Source: Burkholderiales bacterium (lineage in GTDB: Bacteria > Pseudomonadota > Gammaproteobacteria > Burkholderiales > WYBJ01). From it: a stretch of DNA of 64,000 nucleotides. The stretch is from NCBI GenBank assembly GCA_020848435.1, contig JADLAC010000059.1, positions 121,899-185,898 on the forward strand, given 5' to 3'. Below the pieces are notes generated by a model. The model worked only from the letters and a program-made list of their open reading frames with translations, did not search any database and had not been told where the DNA came from. The translations under genes and the position numbers were made by a program. Shown piece by piece: positions 43,300 to 53,879 of the stretch (positions are counted from its first letter, which is position 1; the number at the start of each line of letters is the position of its first letter).

Positions 43300-43387
43300 C
43301 CGGGGGTCGGACCCGGGTCGACTTAGCAAACCGGGGTCGGACCCGGGTCGACTTCGGGCCAGTGGGCTCGCAGCAAGGGTCGACTTA
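43300..43387 (+). repeat. Family C direct repeats (GGTCGGACCCGGGTCGACTT)
   Basis: Two near-identical 24-bp units start at 43300 and 43331, and a shorter AAGGGTCGACTTA unit lies at 43375. Each unit is internally palindromic around GGGTCGGACCC. They sit between aspartate dehydrogenase and the EamA gene. The spacing is irregular and there is no spacer system, so they are REP/tandem elements, not CRISPR. Confidence 0.6.
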
Positions 43388-43472
43388 CTTCGGTCGCCGG
43401 GTTGCCTGAAAGCTTGAAGTTAGCCCGTTCCTTTGACCCTGGTACGACCCTGGTCCCGTTCACTTTCTCGAG

Positions 43473-44381
43473 ATGAGCCCGCGCCGGGATTCGCTCGACT
43501 GGCTGCTGCTCGCGACCCTGGTCGCGATGTGGGGCTCGTCCTATTACTTCATCGAGGTCGCGCTTGGATCCATCACACCGCTCACGCTGGTCGCCTTTCG
43601 CATCGTGCTCTGCGCACTGCTGCTCGCCGGCGCGATGCGCGCCCTCGCGCTGCCGCTGCCGCGCGATGCAGCGACCTGGCGCTTCTTCATCATTCTCGCG
43701 CTGACCGGTTATTGTCTGCCGTTCTTCTTCATCACCTGGGGCCAGCAAAGCGTCGATAGCGCGCTCGCCGGCATCCTCGTCGGCTGCATGCCCCTGGCGA
43801 CGCTGCTGCTGGCGCACCATTTCATCCCCGGCGAGCACGTTACGCCGGCGAAGATGGCGGGTTTCGCGCTCGGTTTTCTCGGTCTCGCGTTGCTGCTCGG
43901 ACCCGAGGCGCTCGAGCACTGGCGCGGCACGGGTACCGAGTTGCCGGGCCAGCTTGCATGCCTGGCAGGTGCCCTGTGCTACGCGGCCAATTCCATCGTC
44001 ACCAAGCGCATGCCGGTGACGCATGCGCTCGTCGCCGCTGCATGCACCACGACCTTGGCCGCGGCCATCATGCTGCCGGTTGCATTCGCGTTGGACGACC
44101 CGCTCGCGTTGCATCCCGAACCGGGCGCGATCGCCGCTGGCCTCTGGCTGGGTGTCGGCCCCACGGCCATCGCGACTCTGGTCTATTTTCGCTTGATCGC
44201 GCGCGCCGGGCCGAGCTTCATGTCGCTGGTGAACTACCTGAGTCCCACGGTGGCGCTCGGGGTGGGAGCATTGTTGCTCGATGAGCCGTTGCGGCCCGCG
44301 GCTGTGGTCGCCCTTGGTTCGATTCTCGGCGGCATCGCGCTCGCGACCCGCTGGGACGCACGCAAGCGCGCCCGCGCCTGA
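43473..44381 (+). CDS. EamA/DMT-family transporter
   Basis: A 302-residue inner-membrane protein with ten predicted helices in two EamA repeats. The start WLLLATLVAMWGSSYYFIEV and ALTGYCLPFFFITWGQQSVD are typical of the drug/metabolite transporter family, as are the second-half LGVGPTAIATLVYFRLIARA and SLVNYLSPTVALGVGALLL. The substrate is not predictable (amino acids or metabolites are common). The start ATG at 43473 has a weak ribosome site. It follows the family C repeats and is convergent with the spermidine-synthase-like gene. Confidence 0.9.
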   Translation: MSPRRDSLDWLLLATLVAMWGSSYYFIEVALGSITPLTLVAFRIVLCALLLAGAMRALALPLPRDAATWRFFIILALTGYCLPFFFITWGQQSVDSALAGILVGCMPLATLLLAHHFIPGEHVTPAKMAGFALGFLGLALLLGPEALEHWRGTGTELPGQLACLAGALCYAANSIVTKRMPVTHALVAAACTTTLAAAIMLPVAFALDDPLALHPEPGAIAAGLWLGVGPTAIATLVYFRLIARAGPSFMSLVNYLSPTVALGVGALLLDEPLRPAAVVALGSILGGIALATRWDARKRARA

Positions 44382-44396
44382 AGCGATACGCCGCTG

Positions 44397-45291
44397 CTAT
44401 TTCGCGCCCAGCCGCTCGAGCGCCTGCTTGGTCAGCAGCGCACGCCCGCCGATCCGCACCCGGTGCACGGGGCGCATGCGAGCGGCGAAATCGCGGAATT
44501 CCAAGCCGTAACGGCGCTGCAACGCGATGGCTCTCCCGGCGAGGCTCGCGGGCGTGAGGGCGCCGGGATCGTCGCCGAAGGCGAGCACGATGATGTTGTC
44601 TTCACCCGCGGCGCGCAGGCACGCAAGCCTACCCTCGAAGGCCGCCGCGAGCCGGCGCAGGTAGGCGCGCAAGCCCGGATCATCGCTCATGAAGTTGATG
44701 ACGAGCATGCCGTCGCGCTTCAGCGCCCGCTTCGCCGACTGGTAGAACGCCGCGGTGCGAATGCTCGGCGCTTGGCGATGATTGACGAAGGCATCGAGGA
44801 AGACGACATCCGCGCTTGCCGGATGCGCGCCCACGTAGCTCGCCCCGTCGCCCACGATGATGCGCAGGCGCTTGCGTCCGAGGGGCAGGTGGAACCAGCG
44901 ATGCGCGGCACCCACCACTCGAAAATCGACTTCGACCGCGACGACGCGCGCGCGCGGAAGGTGGCGGTACACCCACTTCGCGAGCGAGCCTCCGCCCAGT
45001 CCGATCATGACGACATCACGCGGGTCGGGGTTGAACATGAGCGCGCCCATCATCGCGCGGGTGTACGCGAGCGCGAGCTGATCGGGTGCGGCCAGGCGCA
45101 TCGCGCTCTGGATCGCGGTTCCGCCGACATGCAAATGGCGTAAGCCCGCGGCTTCGCTGAAGTGGATGCCGGGGGATGCGGATGCGGGCGGGGTCGAGCG
45201 TCGCTTGGATGACACGGGGCTGGATTCTACCGCGGCGCGGCGCGGCTTTCGCTTCTGGTAGGATCCAACGCCTTCCGATCGCCGCCCGGCC

Positions 45292-45293
<2 letters not shown>
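44397..45293 (-). CDS. Spermidine synthase-like methyltransferase-fold protein
   Basis: Up to 298 residues, with a Rossmann-like AdoMet/decarboxy-AdoMet domain related to spermidine synthase. The family phrases are AYTRAMMGALMFNP, VVMIGLGGGSLAKWVYRHLP, VVAVEVDFRVVGAAHRWFHL, LRIIVGDGASYV and DVVFLDAF. The N-terminal ~40 residues (Arg/Ser-rich) look doubtful. A GTG start at 45213-45215 would remove them and the overlap with the divergent protease start. Stand-alone members of this family are often not polyamine enzymes, so the reaction is open. The protease ATG overlaps this ATG on the other strand. Confidence 0.8.
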
Positions 45294-46651
<1,358 letters not shown>

Positions 46652-46662
<11 letters not shown>

Positions 46663-48526
46663 GGCTTCTCGCCCGGTGCGCCGGCCGGGCCGTCGCTTTG
46701 CCGCCGCCCAGCCAAGCATCGCGCATGCGCCGTTGCGTCGCGGAGGCGTGCGGATCGGGCTCCAGCACATAGGTGTCGCGCGGCGGCGCGAGCAGGCGCA
46801 GCTCGCGTTCGATCAGCTCGTCGCGGCGAAACGCGCTGACCTCGACCACATCGCCCGGCCGGTAACGCGCGAGCATGGTTTCGAGCGTGGCCGCGGCCAC
46901 CCGTATGCGGTTGATCGCGACCAGCACATCGCCGGCGGCAAGACCGGCGGCTTGCGCCGCCCCGCCGTCGAAGACTTGCCCGAGCTTGACCTCGGCGCCG
47001 GAGCTGTCGATGCGCGCGCCGAGCACCGCGCGCTGCGCAGCCGTGGCCGGATTGCGCGCAGCCGGCGTGCCGCCGCGATCCGAAGTGGATTGCGCACGGC
47101 CCAGGTGCGTGCGCACGCCGAAATCGCGCAGCAAGCCCGCCAGCTTCATGTCCTCGGTGGAGCGCAACGCGCGCTCGAAGAAGCGTGCGAGCGGCACGCC
47201 GGCGATGCGCTCGGCCATCGCTTCGATCTCCGTTTCCGCCACGCCGCGCCGGCCGTCGCCGAAGTCGCGCCATAGCGCGCGCATGAGGTCATCGAGCGAG
47301 CGCCGCCCGCGGGTGGCCTTGCGCAGCGTCAAGTCGAGTGCGAGCGCGATCAGCGACCCCTTGGCATAGTAGCTGACGATCGCGTTGGGCGCGTTTTCGT
47401 CCTGGCGGTAGTATTTGATCCAGGCATCGAAGCTCGATTCGGACACGCTCTGCTTGCGCCTGCCGCTGCCGCGCTCGACCGCCGTCATGGTGCGCGCGAG
47501 GCAACGCAGGTACTGCTGCCGGGACATGAGCCCGGAGCGCGCGAGCGCCAGGTCGTCGTAGTACGACGTGATGCCTTCGAATGCCCACAGCAGCCGGGTG
47601 TAGTTCTCGCGCGCGAGATCGTAGGGCGTGAACGCCGCCGGCTTGATGCGCTTGACGTTCCAGGTGTGGAAGTACTCGTGGCTGGCGAGACCGAGAAAGG
47701 TGAAATAGCGCTCGTCCTGGCGAGCGACCCGCGCGCGCGGCAGATCGTAGCGGCTGCACATGAGCGCGGTGGAGGCGCGATGCTCGAGACCGCCGTAGCC
47801 TTCGCCGACCGCGCTCACCAGGAACACGTAGCGCTCGACAGGCGGCGGGCCGCCGAAAAGGCTCATGTGCGCCTCGACCATGCGCTTCAGGTCGCGTGCG
47901 AGGCGTTTCATGTCGCAGTCGTGGCGGCCGGTGATGGCGATGTCGTGCGCTACGCCGCGCGCGTTGAAGGTGACGAGGGAGAAGGTTCCCATTTCGACCG
48001 GGTGATCGATAAGCTCGTCGTAGTCTTGCGCGCGATAGCTGCCGAAACCATCGGCGCCGGCCCCGGCCGAAGCCATGGCGGTCGCGACGCGCCAATGGCG
48101 ATACGCGCGCCCCTCGGGCCGCACGATCTCGACCAGGCAGGCGGCGTCCTCGTGTCCGTGCACGCGCAGGAAGACGCTCGTGCCGTTGAAAAAGCCATGG
48201 CCGGTATCGAGGTGCGCGCCGCGCACCGAATGATCCCAGGCGTAAACCTCGTAGCGTAGCGACAAGGCGCCGGAGCAGGCAGCGGCGCGCCAAGTGTGCT
48301 TGTCGATCTTTTCCAGCGCGATCCGCTGGCGCCCGCAACGCGCATCGATGCGCACGATGTTGCGGGCGAATTCCCGGACCATATAGCTCCCCGGGATCCA
48401 TGCCGGCAGACTGAGTATCTGGCCGGCGGGATCGGGCTCGCGCACCTCGAGATCGACGCCGAACAGATGTGCCTCGGGGTGACTTGGCCGGATGTGATAT
48501 CGGACCAAGGGGCGATCTTGCGTCAT
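46652..48526 (-). CDS. M61-family glycyl aminopeptidase with PDZ domain
   Basis: A 624-residue metallopeptidase. The N-terminal beta domain (SLPAWIPGSYMVREFARNIV) is the family hallmark. The zinc motif HEYFH in ASHEYFHTWNVKRIKP is followed by the downstream Glu in LWAFEGITSYYDDLAL. A PDZ domain near the C-terminus (VFDGGAAQAAGLAAGDVLVA) completes the glycyl aminopeptidase-like architecture. The ATG at 48524-48526 fits the normal start MTQDRPLVRYHIRP; the frame is open upstream through a REP-like repeat that is clearly not coding. It overlaps the convergent DegQ-like gene by 11 bp. Confidence 0.92.
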
Positions 48527-48572
48527 GATGTCGTCGTATGGCCGCGGACGGAAGCGGGTATTGTGCAGCCTG

Positions 48573-48641
48573 GCGTCAGGTCTTGCACGTTGCGGGCGTC
48601 GGATGTCGGGATTGATGGGTGCAAGGTGCAAGACCCGAGCC
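48573..48641 (+). repeat. REP-like palindrome, family A (copy 2)
   Basis: GCGTCAGGTCTTGCACGTTGC (48573-48593) and inverse GGTGCAAGACCCGAGCC (48625-48641) flank about 31 bp in the 199-bp gap between the divergent M61 and ABC transporter genes. The arms are less perfect than at 23186. Confidence 0.6.
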
Positions 48642-48725
48642 CAAACGGGCACGGGAAGCTTGTTACCATCCGCTGTTTCTTGCTGCGAGGCCGAGGCGGC
48701 TAGACATTCTCCAGGATATGGTTGC

Positions 48726-50462
48726 ATGCGCAAACTCTTGAGCTTCCTGCACGACCTGTGGCAACTGGCAAAGCCCTACTGGAGCTCCGGCGAGAAATGG
48801 GTCGCACGCTCGCTGCTCGTGACCGTGATCGCGCTCGATCTCGGCACGGTGGCGGTCACGGTGCAGATCAATCAATGGCAAGCGTCGTTCTTCAATGCGC
48901 TGGAGAACAAGAACCAGGCCGAGTTCATGCGCCTGCTGGCGGTATTCGGCGCGCTTGCGTTCGGCTACATCGTCATGGCGGTCTACCAGCTCTATCTCAC
49001 GCAGATGCTGCAGATCAAGTGGCGCCGCTGGCTCACCGAGCGCTATCTCGACGATTGGTTGCAGGAGCGCATCTACTACCGGATGCAGCTCACGGATCGC
49101 GCCACCGACAATCCGGATCAACGCATCGCGGAGGACCTCAATCTTTTTGTCGCCACTACCTTGACGCTGAGCCTGGGGCTGTTGAATGCGCTGGTGACGC
49201 TGGGATCCTTTCTCGTGATCCTGTGGGGATTGTCGGGAGAGATGGCGCTTGCGCTCGGCGGCTCGCAGATCATCGTCCCCGGCTATCTCGTGTGGGTGGC
49301 GCTGATTTATGCCACGGCGGGAACCTGGCTCGCGCACGTCATCGGCCGCCCCCTGGTCGGGCTCAATTTCCAACGCCAGCGCTTCGAGGCCGACTTCCGC
49401 TTTTCGCTGGTGCGCTTTCGCGAGAATGCGGAAGCGGTCGCGCTCTACGCCGGCGAGAACGACGAGAAGCGCGGTTTCATGCAGCGCTTCCAGGCCGTGG
49501 CCGGCAACTGGTGGGAAATCATGCGGCGGCAGAAGAAGCTCACCTGGTTCCAGTCGTTCTATGGCCAGCTCGCGATCATCTTCCCCTACGTCGTCGTGGC
49601 GCCACGCTACTTCTCCGGCGCGATCCAGCTCGGCGGGCTGATGCAAACGGCATCCGCGTTCGGCCAGGTACAGACCTCGCTCTCCTGGTTCATCGATGCG
49701 TATGCGCGTCTGGCCGACTGGAAGGCGACGGTCGATCGATTGCTCGGATTTCGCATGGCCGTGGATGCGACCGCACGCGATGCGTTGCGCTCGCCGGGCG
49801 TGCTGCGGGTACAAGAACCGCGCCCGGACATCGAGACCCAAGACGTGCAGTTGAGGCTACCCGACGCTCGCGTGTTGCTCGATGACGTCGACCTGCGCCT
49901 CGCGCCCGGCGAGCCGACCTTGATCACCGGCCCCTCGGGCTCGGGCAAGAGCACCTTGTTCCGCGCGCTGGCAGGCATCTGGCCGTTCGGGCAGGGCGAA
50001 GTGCGCCTGCCCGAGGCTGTGCGCTTGCTGTTCCTGCCGCAGCGGCCCTATCTGCCGCTGGGGTCGCTGCGCGCCGTGCTTTCGTATCCGGCGGCGGAGC
50101 ACTTCGACCAGGCACGATTGCACGAAGTCATGCGCGCGTGCGGGCTCGAGCACTTGCAACAGCGCCTGGACGACGTACAGAACTGGGCGCAAGCGCTCTC
50201 GGGCGGCGAGCAGCAGCGGGTCGCATTCGCCCGTGCGCTGTTGCACCGGCCCGATTGGTTGTTCCTGGACGAGGCGAGCAGCGCGCTCGACGAGGCCGCC
50301 GAGCGCGCGTTGTACGGCTTATTGAAAGAGCTGCCGGGGACCACGCTCGTCAGCATCGGCCACCGGCCGGGACTGCGTGCGTTTCATGCGCGGCGGCTCG
50401 CGATCACGCGCGATGCCGGCGGTGTGCCGCGACTCGTTGCCGTTGCCATGCCGATCGAATAG
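48726..50462 (+). CDS. SbmA/BacA-like ABC transporter with fused ATPase (YddA type)
   Basis: A 578-residue half-transporter. The SbmA/BacA-like membrane domain (about 20-340) has SGEKWVARSLLVTVIALDLG, VQINQWQASFFNALE and RWLTERYLDDWLQERIYYRM, a signature of the family that moves peptides or vitamin B12 analogues across the inner membrane. The C-terminal ATPase has Walker A GPSGSGKST, signature LSGGEQQR and Walker B WLFLDEASSALDE, all intact. It probably works as a homodimer. The ATG at 48726 begins the conserved part; the longer frame runs through a REP-like repeat. It is convergent with ftsH. Confidence 0.9.
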   Translation: MRKLLSFLHDLWQLAKPYWSSGEKWVARSLLVTVIALDLGTVAVTVQINQWQASFFNALENKNQAEFMRLLAVFGALAFGYIVMAVYQLYLTQMLQIKWRRWLTERYLDDWLQERIYYRMQLTDRATDNPDQRIAEDLNLFVATTLTLSLGLLNALVTLGSFLVILWGLSGEMALALGGSQIIVPGYLVWVALIYATAGTWLAHVIGRPLVGLNFQRQRFEADFRFSLVRFRENAEAVALYAGENDEKRGFMQRFQAVAGNWWEIMRRQKKLTWFQSFYGQLAIIFPYVVVAPRYFSGAIQLGGLMQTASAFGQVQTSLSWFIDAYARLADWKATVDRLLGFRMAVDATARDALRSPGVLRVQEPRPDIETQDVQLRLPDARVLLDDVDLRLAPGEPTLITGPSGSGKSTLFRALAGIWPFGQGEVRLPEAVRLLFLPQRPYLPLGSLRAVLSYPAAEHFDQARLHEVMRACGLEHLQQRLDDVQNWAQALSGGEQQRVAFARALLHRPDWLFLDEASSALDEAAERALYGLLKELPGTTLVSIGHRPGLRAFHARRLAITRDAGGVPRLVAVAMPIE

Positions 50463-50537
50463 CGATAGACCGCGAGCGTGCGCGCGCGGTCAGACCGTGC
50501 ATTCCAGACGCCCAAGTGCGTGCTTGCAGAATCTTAC

Positions 50538-50559
50538 CCGCTCTAGCGCACGCTAGCGG
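50538..50559. terminator. Possible hairpin between convergent ABC and ftsH genes
   Basis: CCGCTCTAGCG (50538-50548) and CGCTAGCGG (50551-50559) form a 9-bp stem with a 2-nt bulge between the two stops. There is no U-tract on either side, so it is only a weak bidirectional terminator candidate. Confidence 0.3.
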
Positions 50560-50569
50560 TCCCGTCGAA

Positions 50570-52384
50570 TCAAGCCGGCGCCATCTGCAACAGCGCCTTG
50601 AGCTCTTTCTCGGTGATCGTTTCTTTCGCCAGCAACTGCTCGGCGCCGGCTTCCAGCAGCGCGCGCCGCTCGCTGAGCAGGCCCACCGCACGCTGGAACA
50701 TCGCGTCGATGAGGCCGCGCACCGCGCGGTCGATCTCGCGCGCCGTCTCTTCGGAATAGGTTCGCTCGCTGCCGCCGCCCATGTCGGGCAGAAACGAACG
50801 CCGCTCGTTCTCGTAGGCGACGTGCCCGAGCGTCTCGTCCATGCCGTAGCGCATGATCATGGAGCGGGCGATGTCGGTGACCTTTTGCAAGTCGTCGGCC
50901 GCGCCGGTGGACAGGTGTTCGAACACGATGCGCTCGGCGGCGCGCCCGCCGAGCAGCACGGCCATCTTGTTTTCGAGCTCGGCGCGCGTCATGAGGAAGC
51001 GATCTTCGGTCGGGCGCTGGATGGTGTAGCCGAGCGCGCCCACTCCGCGCGGAATGATCGAAATCTTGTGCACCGGGTCGCTCCCGGGGAGCGCGCTCGC
51101 TACCAGGGCGTGGCCCATTTCGTGGTAAGCGACCACGCGGCGCTCGTGCGGATTGAGCAAGCGGTTCTTCTTCTCCAGACCGGCGATGATGCGCTCGATG
51201 CCGGCGTTGAAATCCTGCATCTCGACCGCATCGGCTTTGCGCCGGGTCGCGAGCAGCGCGGCTTCGTTGACGAGATTCGCCAAGTCGGCGCCGGAAAAGC
51301 CGGGCGTGAGGGCGGCGATTTCATCGGCGTTGACGTCGGCGCCGAGCCTGACTTTCTTTAGGTGGACGTGCAGGATCTGCACGCGCCCGGCGCGATCGGG
51401 TCGATCCACCAGCACCTGGCGGTCGAAGCGGCCGGCGCGCAACAACGCCGGGTCGAGGATTTCGGGACGATTGGTCGCGGCGAGCAGCACCAGCCCCGCG
51501 CTCGGATCGAAGCCGTCCATTTCCACCAGGAGCTGGTTGAGCGTCTGTTCCTTCTCGTCGTGACCACCCATGCCGCCGAAGGCGCCGCGGGCGCGTCCGA
51601 GCGCATCCAGCTCGTCGATGAATATGATGGCCGGCGCCTTCTGCCGCGCCTGTTCGAACAGGTCGCGCACGCGCGCCGCACCCACGCCGACGAACATCTC
51701 GACGAATTCCGAGCCGCTGATCGACAGAAACGGCACGCCCGCTTCGCCCGCCACCGCGCGCGCGAGCAAGGTCTTGCCGGTGCCGGGCGGACCCACGAGC
51801 AGCACGCCTTTCGGCAAACGCCCGCCGAGGCGGCTGTACTCCTGCGGCGACTTGAGGAAGCTCACGACCTCCTTCAACTCTTCCTTCGCTTCGTCGACGC
51901 CGGCAACGTCGTCGAACGTGACCTTGGTATCGGTTTCCATGTAGATCTTCGCCTTGCTCTTGCCGATCGACATGAAGCCCCCGCCCAGGCCCTGCTTCTC
52001 TGCGAAACGGCGCATGACATACATCCAGATACCGAAGAACACCAGCGCCGGGATCACCCAGCCGAGCAGGTCCTTGAGCCAGGTGCTTTGCACTACCCCC
52101 GTGAACTTGACGTTGTACTGCGCGAGGTCGCGCGCGAGATCGGTCTCGACCCGCGTGGTGATGAACTTGTCGCGGCCATCGGCCCCGGGCGTGAGCAGCG
52201 TGCCCTGGATGAAATTGTCCAGGATCGCGATCTCCTTCACCTTGCCCGACTTGAGCAGGTTCTGGAACTCGCTATACGGAATCGGCTCGACCTGGCGATA
52301 CTGTTTCCAGGCGTCCGCCATGTACAGCACGGCGATGGTCGCGACCACGAAGTACCAGACGTTGAATTGGGTCTTCTTTTCCAC
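50570..52384 (-). CDS. ftsH: FtsH-family ATP-dependent zinc metalloprotease
   Basis: A 604-residue membrane AAA+ protease. Two N-terminal helices (about 9-25 and 108-125) flank a periplasmic domain. Walker A is VGPPGTGKT at 197-205, Walker B IIFIDELDALGR at 253-264, the second region of homology ATNRPEILDPALLRAGRFD near 303-321, and the zinc motif HEMGH at 421-425. It is slightly shorter than the usual housekeeping FtsH (~640) and is not next to ftsJ or folP. Instead it lies 17 bp after an anti-sigma-like gene, so it is probably a second, specialised FtsH. Its partner context suggests it may help turn over the membrane anti-sigma factor (inference). Confidence 0.93.
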   Translation of the reverse strand: MEKKTQFNVWYFVVATIAVLYMADAWKQYRQVEPIPYSEFQNLLKSGKVKEIAILDNFIQGTLLTPGADGRDKFITTRVETDLARDLAQYNVKFTGVVQSTWLKDLLGWVIPALVFFGIWMYVMRRFAEKQGLGGGFMSIGKSKAKIYMETDTKVTFDDVAGVDEAKEELKEVVSFLKSPQEYSRLGGRLPKGVLLVGPPGTGKTLLARAVAGEAGVPFLSISGSEFVEMFVGVGAARVRDLFEQARQKAPAIIFIDELDALGRARGAFGGMGGHDEKEQTLNQLLVEMDGFDPSAGLVLLAATNRPEILDPALLRAGRFDRQVLVDRPDRAGRVQILHVHLKKVRLGADVNADEIAALTPGFSGADLANLVNEAALLATRRKADAVEMQDFNAGIERIIAGLEKKNRLLNPHERRVVAYHEMGHALVASALPGSDPVHKISIIPRGVGALGYTIQRPTEDRFLMTRAELENKMAVLLGGRAAERIVFEHLSTGAADDLQKVTDIARSMIMRYGMDETLGHVAYENERRSFLPDMGGGSERTYSEETAREIDRAVRGLIDAMFQRAVGLLSERRALLEAGAEQLLAKETITEKELKALLQMAPA

Positions 52385-52401
52385 GAATTCCCCCGGCGCG
52401 A

Positions 52402-53169
52402 TCAGCTCGGCGCGGGCGAGCTGATCGCGACCTCGGCGGCGATTCGCGCCAGCTCGTCGCGGTTCAACTCCGCGCTGACCGCGAAGGCCAGCGTGCCGTT
52501 GCTCCAGAACACTACATGCACGGTTTCGCGATCGCTGAAGCGAACCGGCCGTGCGCCGCCGGGCTCGCGCGCCAGGTAGATCGTGAGGCGCTTACCCGCG
52601 GCATTCTGATACATGATCTGGCAGGCGGGACCGTCGGCTCCAGGCAGCAGCCGGCCCCCCAGGGCCTCGAAGCCGAACTGCGACAGGTCGGGCACGCGCA
52701 CCGCCGCATTCATGCGCTTGGAGAGCCAGCGAATCATGTCCTGCTCCTGGCTCGCCGCGACTTCGACCGCGCGCCGGCTCTCGGCGGTGTAGACCACGTG
52801 CGCCATGCGGGCGCGCCGGACCAGCTCGGTGTCGCTCGCGGCCGCCGGCACGACCGCGTGCTGTTGATCGCGGATGAGCCAGCCCAGTGCCGCGCCGAAG
52901 ACGATCCAGGCGCAGACCGCGGCGACGCGACGCCACGGCGACCCGCTCATACCCGCACGCGGCACGCGAATACGCGCGGGTACCGGCTCCGCCAATACTG
53001 GATCGAATGCCTGCTTGATCCACTCGCGTTGGCGCCGATAAGCCAGCACGCGTTCGGCATCCTCGGGATGCTCGGCGAGATGGCGCTCGACTGCGCTGCG
53101 CTCCTCGGCCGCGAGCTGCTCGTCGACATAGGCGTGCAGCCGCTCTTCGCTGACCGGCGCGACGCTCAC
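52402..53169 (-). CDS. Membrane anti-sigma factor
   Basis: A 255-residue protein. The N-terminal part (RLHAYVDEQLAAEERSAVER and HLAEHPEDAERVLAYRRQ) is the anti-sigma zinc-finger-like helical domain, but I see no H-x3-C-x2-C zinc motif, so it is a non-zinc member. One membrane helix follows at about 80-100 (VAAVCAWIVFGAALGWLIRD). The periplasmic domain (about 105-250) includes the phrase LPDLSQFGFEALGGRLLPG, seen in other proteobacterial anti-sigma factors of this type. Its start overlaps the sigma gene's stop by four bases (ATGA), and ftsH follows 17 bp after its own stop, a sigma / anti-sigma / protease operon. Confidence 0.85.
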   Translation of the reverse strand: MSVAPVSEERLHAYVDEQLAAEERSAVERHLAEHPEDAERVLAYRRQREWIKQAFDPVLAEPVPARIRVPRAGMSGSPWRRVAAVCAWIVFGAALGWLIRDQQHAVVPAAASDTELVRRARMAHVVYTAESRRAVEVAASQEQDMIRWLSKRMNAAVRVPDLSQFGFEALGGRLLPGADGPACQIMYQNAAGKRLTIYLAREPGGARPVRFSDRETVHVVFWSNGTLAFAVSAELNRDELARIAAEVAISSPAPS

Positions 53170-53672
53170 TTGATGACCTTAAGCGGCGTCGCCACGCCGT
53201 CATCGTTTAGAAGCGCGCGCAATTTCTCTCGCCCTCGCGCGAGCCGCGACATCACGGTGCCGATCGGAACACCGATCACCTTGGCCGTCTCGGCGTAACC
53301 GAGCTGCTCGAGCCCCACCAGCAGCACGACTTCGCGCTGCTCGCCCGGCAGCAGCGCCAGCGCCCGATCGATGTCGCGCATGGCAAGCCCGTCCTGGGTG
53401 CTGTCGCGCGTCGCCCCGTCCATGGCTTCCGGATCCAGCGCCACGCGCTTGCGCACCGCGGCCGAACGCATGTCATTGACGAATAGGTTGTGCATGATCG
53501 CGAACAACCACGGGCGCGGATCGCCGCCGGGACGCAGCAGCGCGCTGCGCGAGAGCGCGCGTTCGAGCGTGTCCTGCACCAGGTCGTCGGCGGCTTCGCG
53601 ATCGCCGCTGAGCGCGCGCGCGTAACGGCGCAGGCGCGGGATCTGCTCGCGGATCGCGGCTTCGGTCAGCAT
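53166..53672 (-). CDS. ECF-type RNA polymerase sigma factor
   Basis: A 168-residue ECF sigma factor. Region 2 is visible as YARALSGDREAADDLVQDTL and PWLFAIMHNLFVNDMR, and region 4 as ALALLPGEQREVVLLVGLEQ and YAETAKVIGVPIGTVMSRLA. The ATG at 53670-53672 starts the classic MLTEAAIREQIPRLRR. A 39-codon leader ORF overlaps its start, as annotated at 53666. It is the first gene of the operon with anti-sigma and ftsH. The target promoters cannot be read here. Confidence 0.9.
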   Translation of the reverse strand: MLTEAAIREQIPRLRRYARALSGDREAADDLVQDTLERALSRSALLRPGGDPRPWLFAIMHNLFVNDMRSAAVRKRVALDPEAMDGATRDSTQDGLAMRDIDRALALLPGEQREVVLLVGLEQLGYAETAKVIGVPIGTVMSRLARGREKLRALLNDDGVATPLKVIK

Positions 53673-53785
53673 CGGCGCGGCCGCGGGCTCGTTCGCGGGG
53701 CGCTGGCCCTCGAGCCCGCGGCGACACTCGGGTACGCTGGCATCGCGCCCGGCACCGGTTCGATCTCGAACATCACCGCGATCAT
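53666..53785 (-). pseudogene. Remnant or leader ORF resembling an antibiotic biosynthesis monooxygenase N-terminus
   Basis: A 39-residue ORF whose start, MIAVMFEIEPVPGAMPAYPS, looks like the first strand of antibiotic-biosynthesis-monooxygenase (ABM) proteins. It then loses similarity and stops at TGA 53666-53668. It has an AAAGGAAA ribosome site, so it may be translated. Its stop follows the sigma gene's ATG by a single base, an overlap typical of translational coupling. It could be a truncated gene, now used as a leader peptide, or a chance match. The ABM similarity is from memory of the family. Confidence 0.4.
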
Positions 53786-53879
53786 CGATTTCCTTTGAGC
53801 ATTCGCCGCGCGGCTCGCGCCGATCCAGCCGCGAGTATCCCTGCATCGCTGCTGGCGTGGCGCGTGCGCCCGACGTGCG

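Noticed and set aside
43300..43387. A small CRISPR array
   Set aside because: Only two full units of 24 bp with a spacer of under 10 bp, internally palindromic, and no cas genes.
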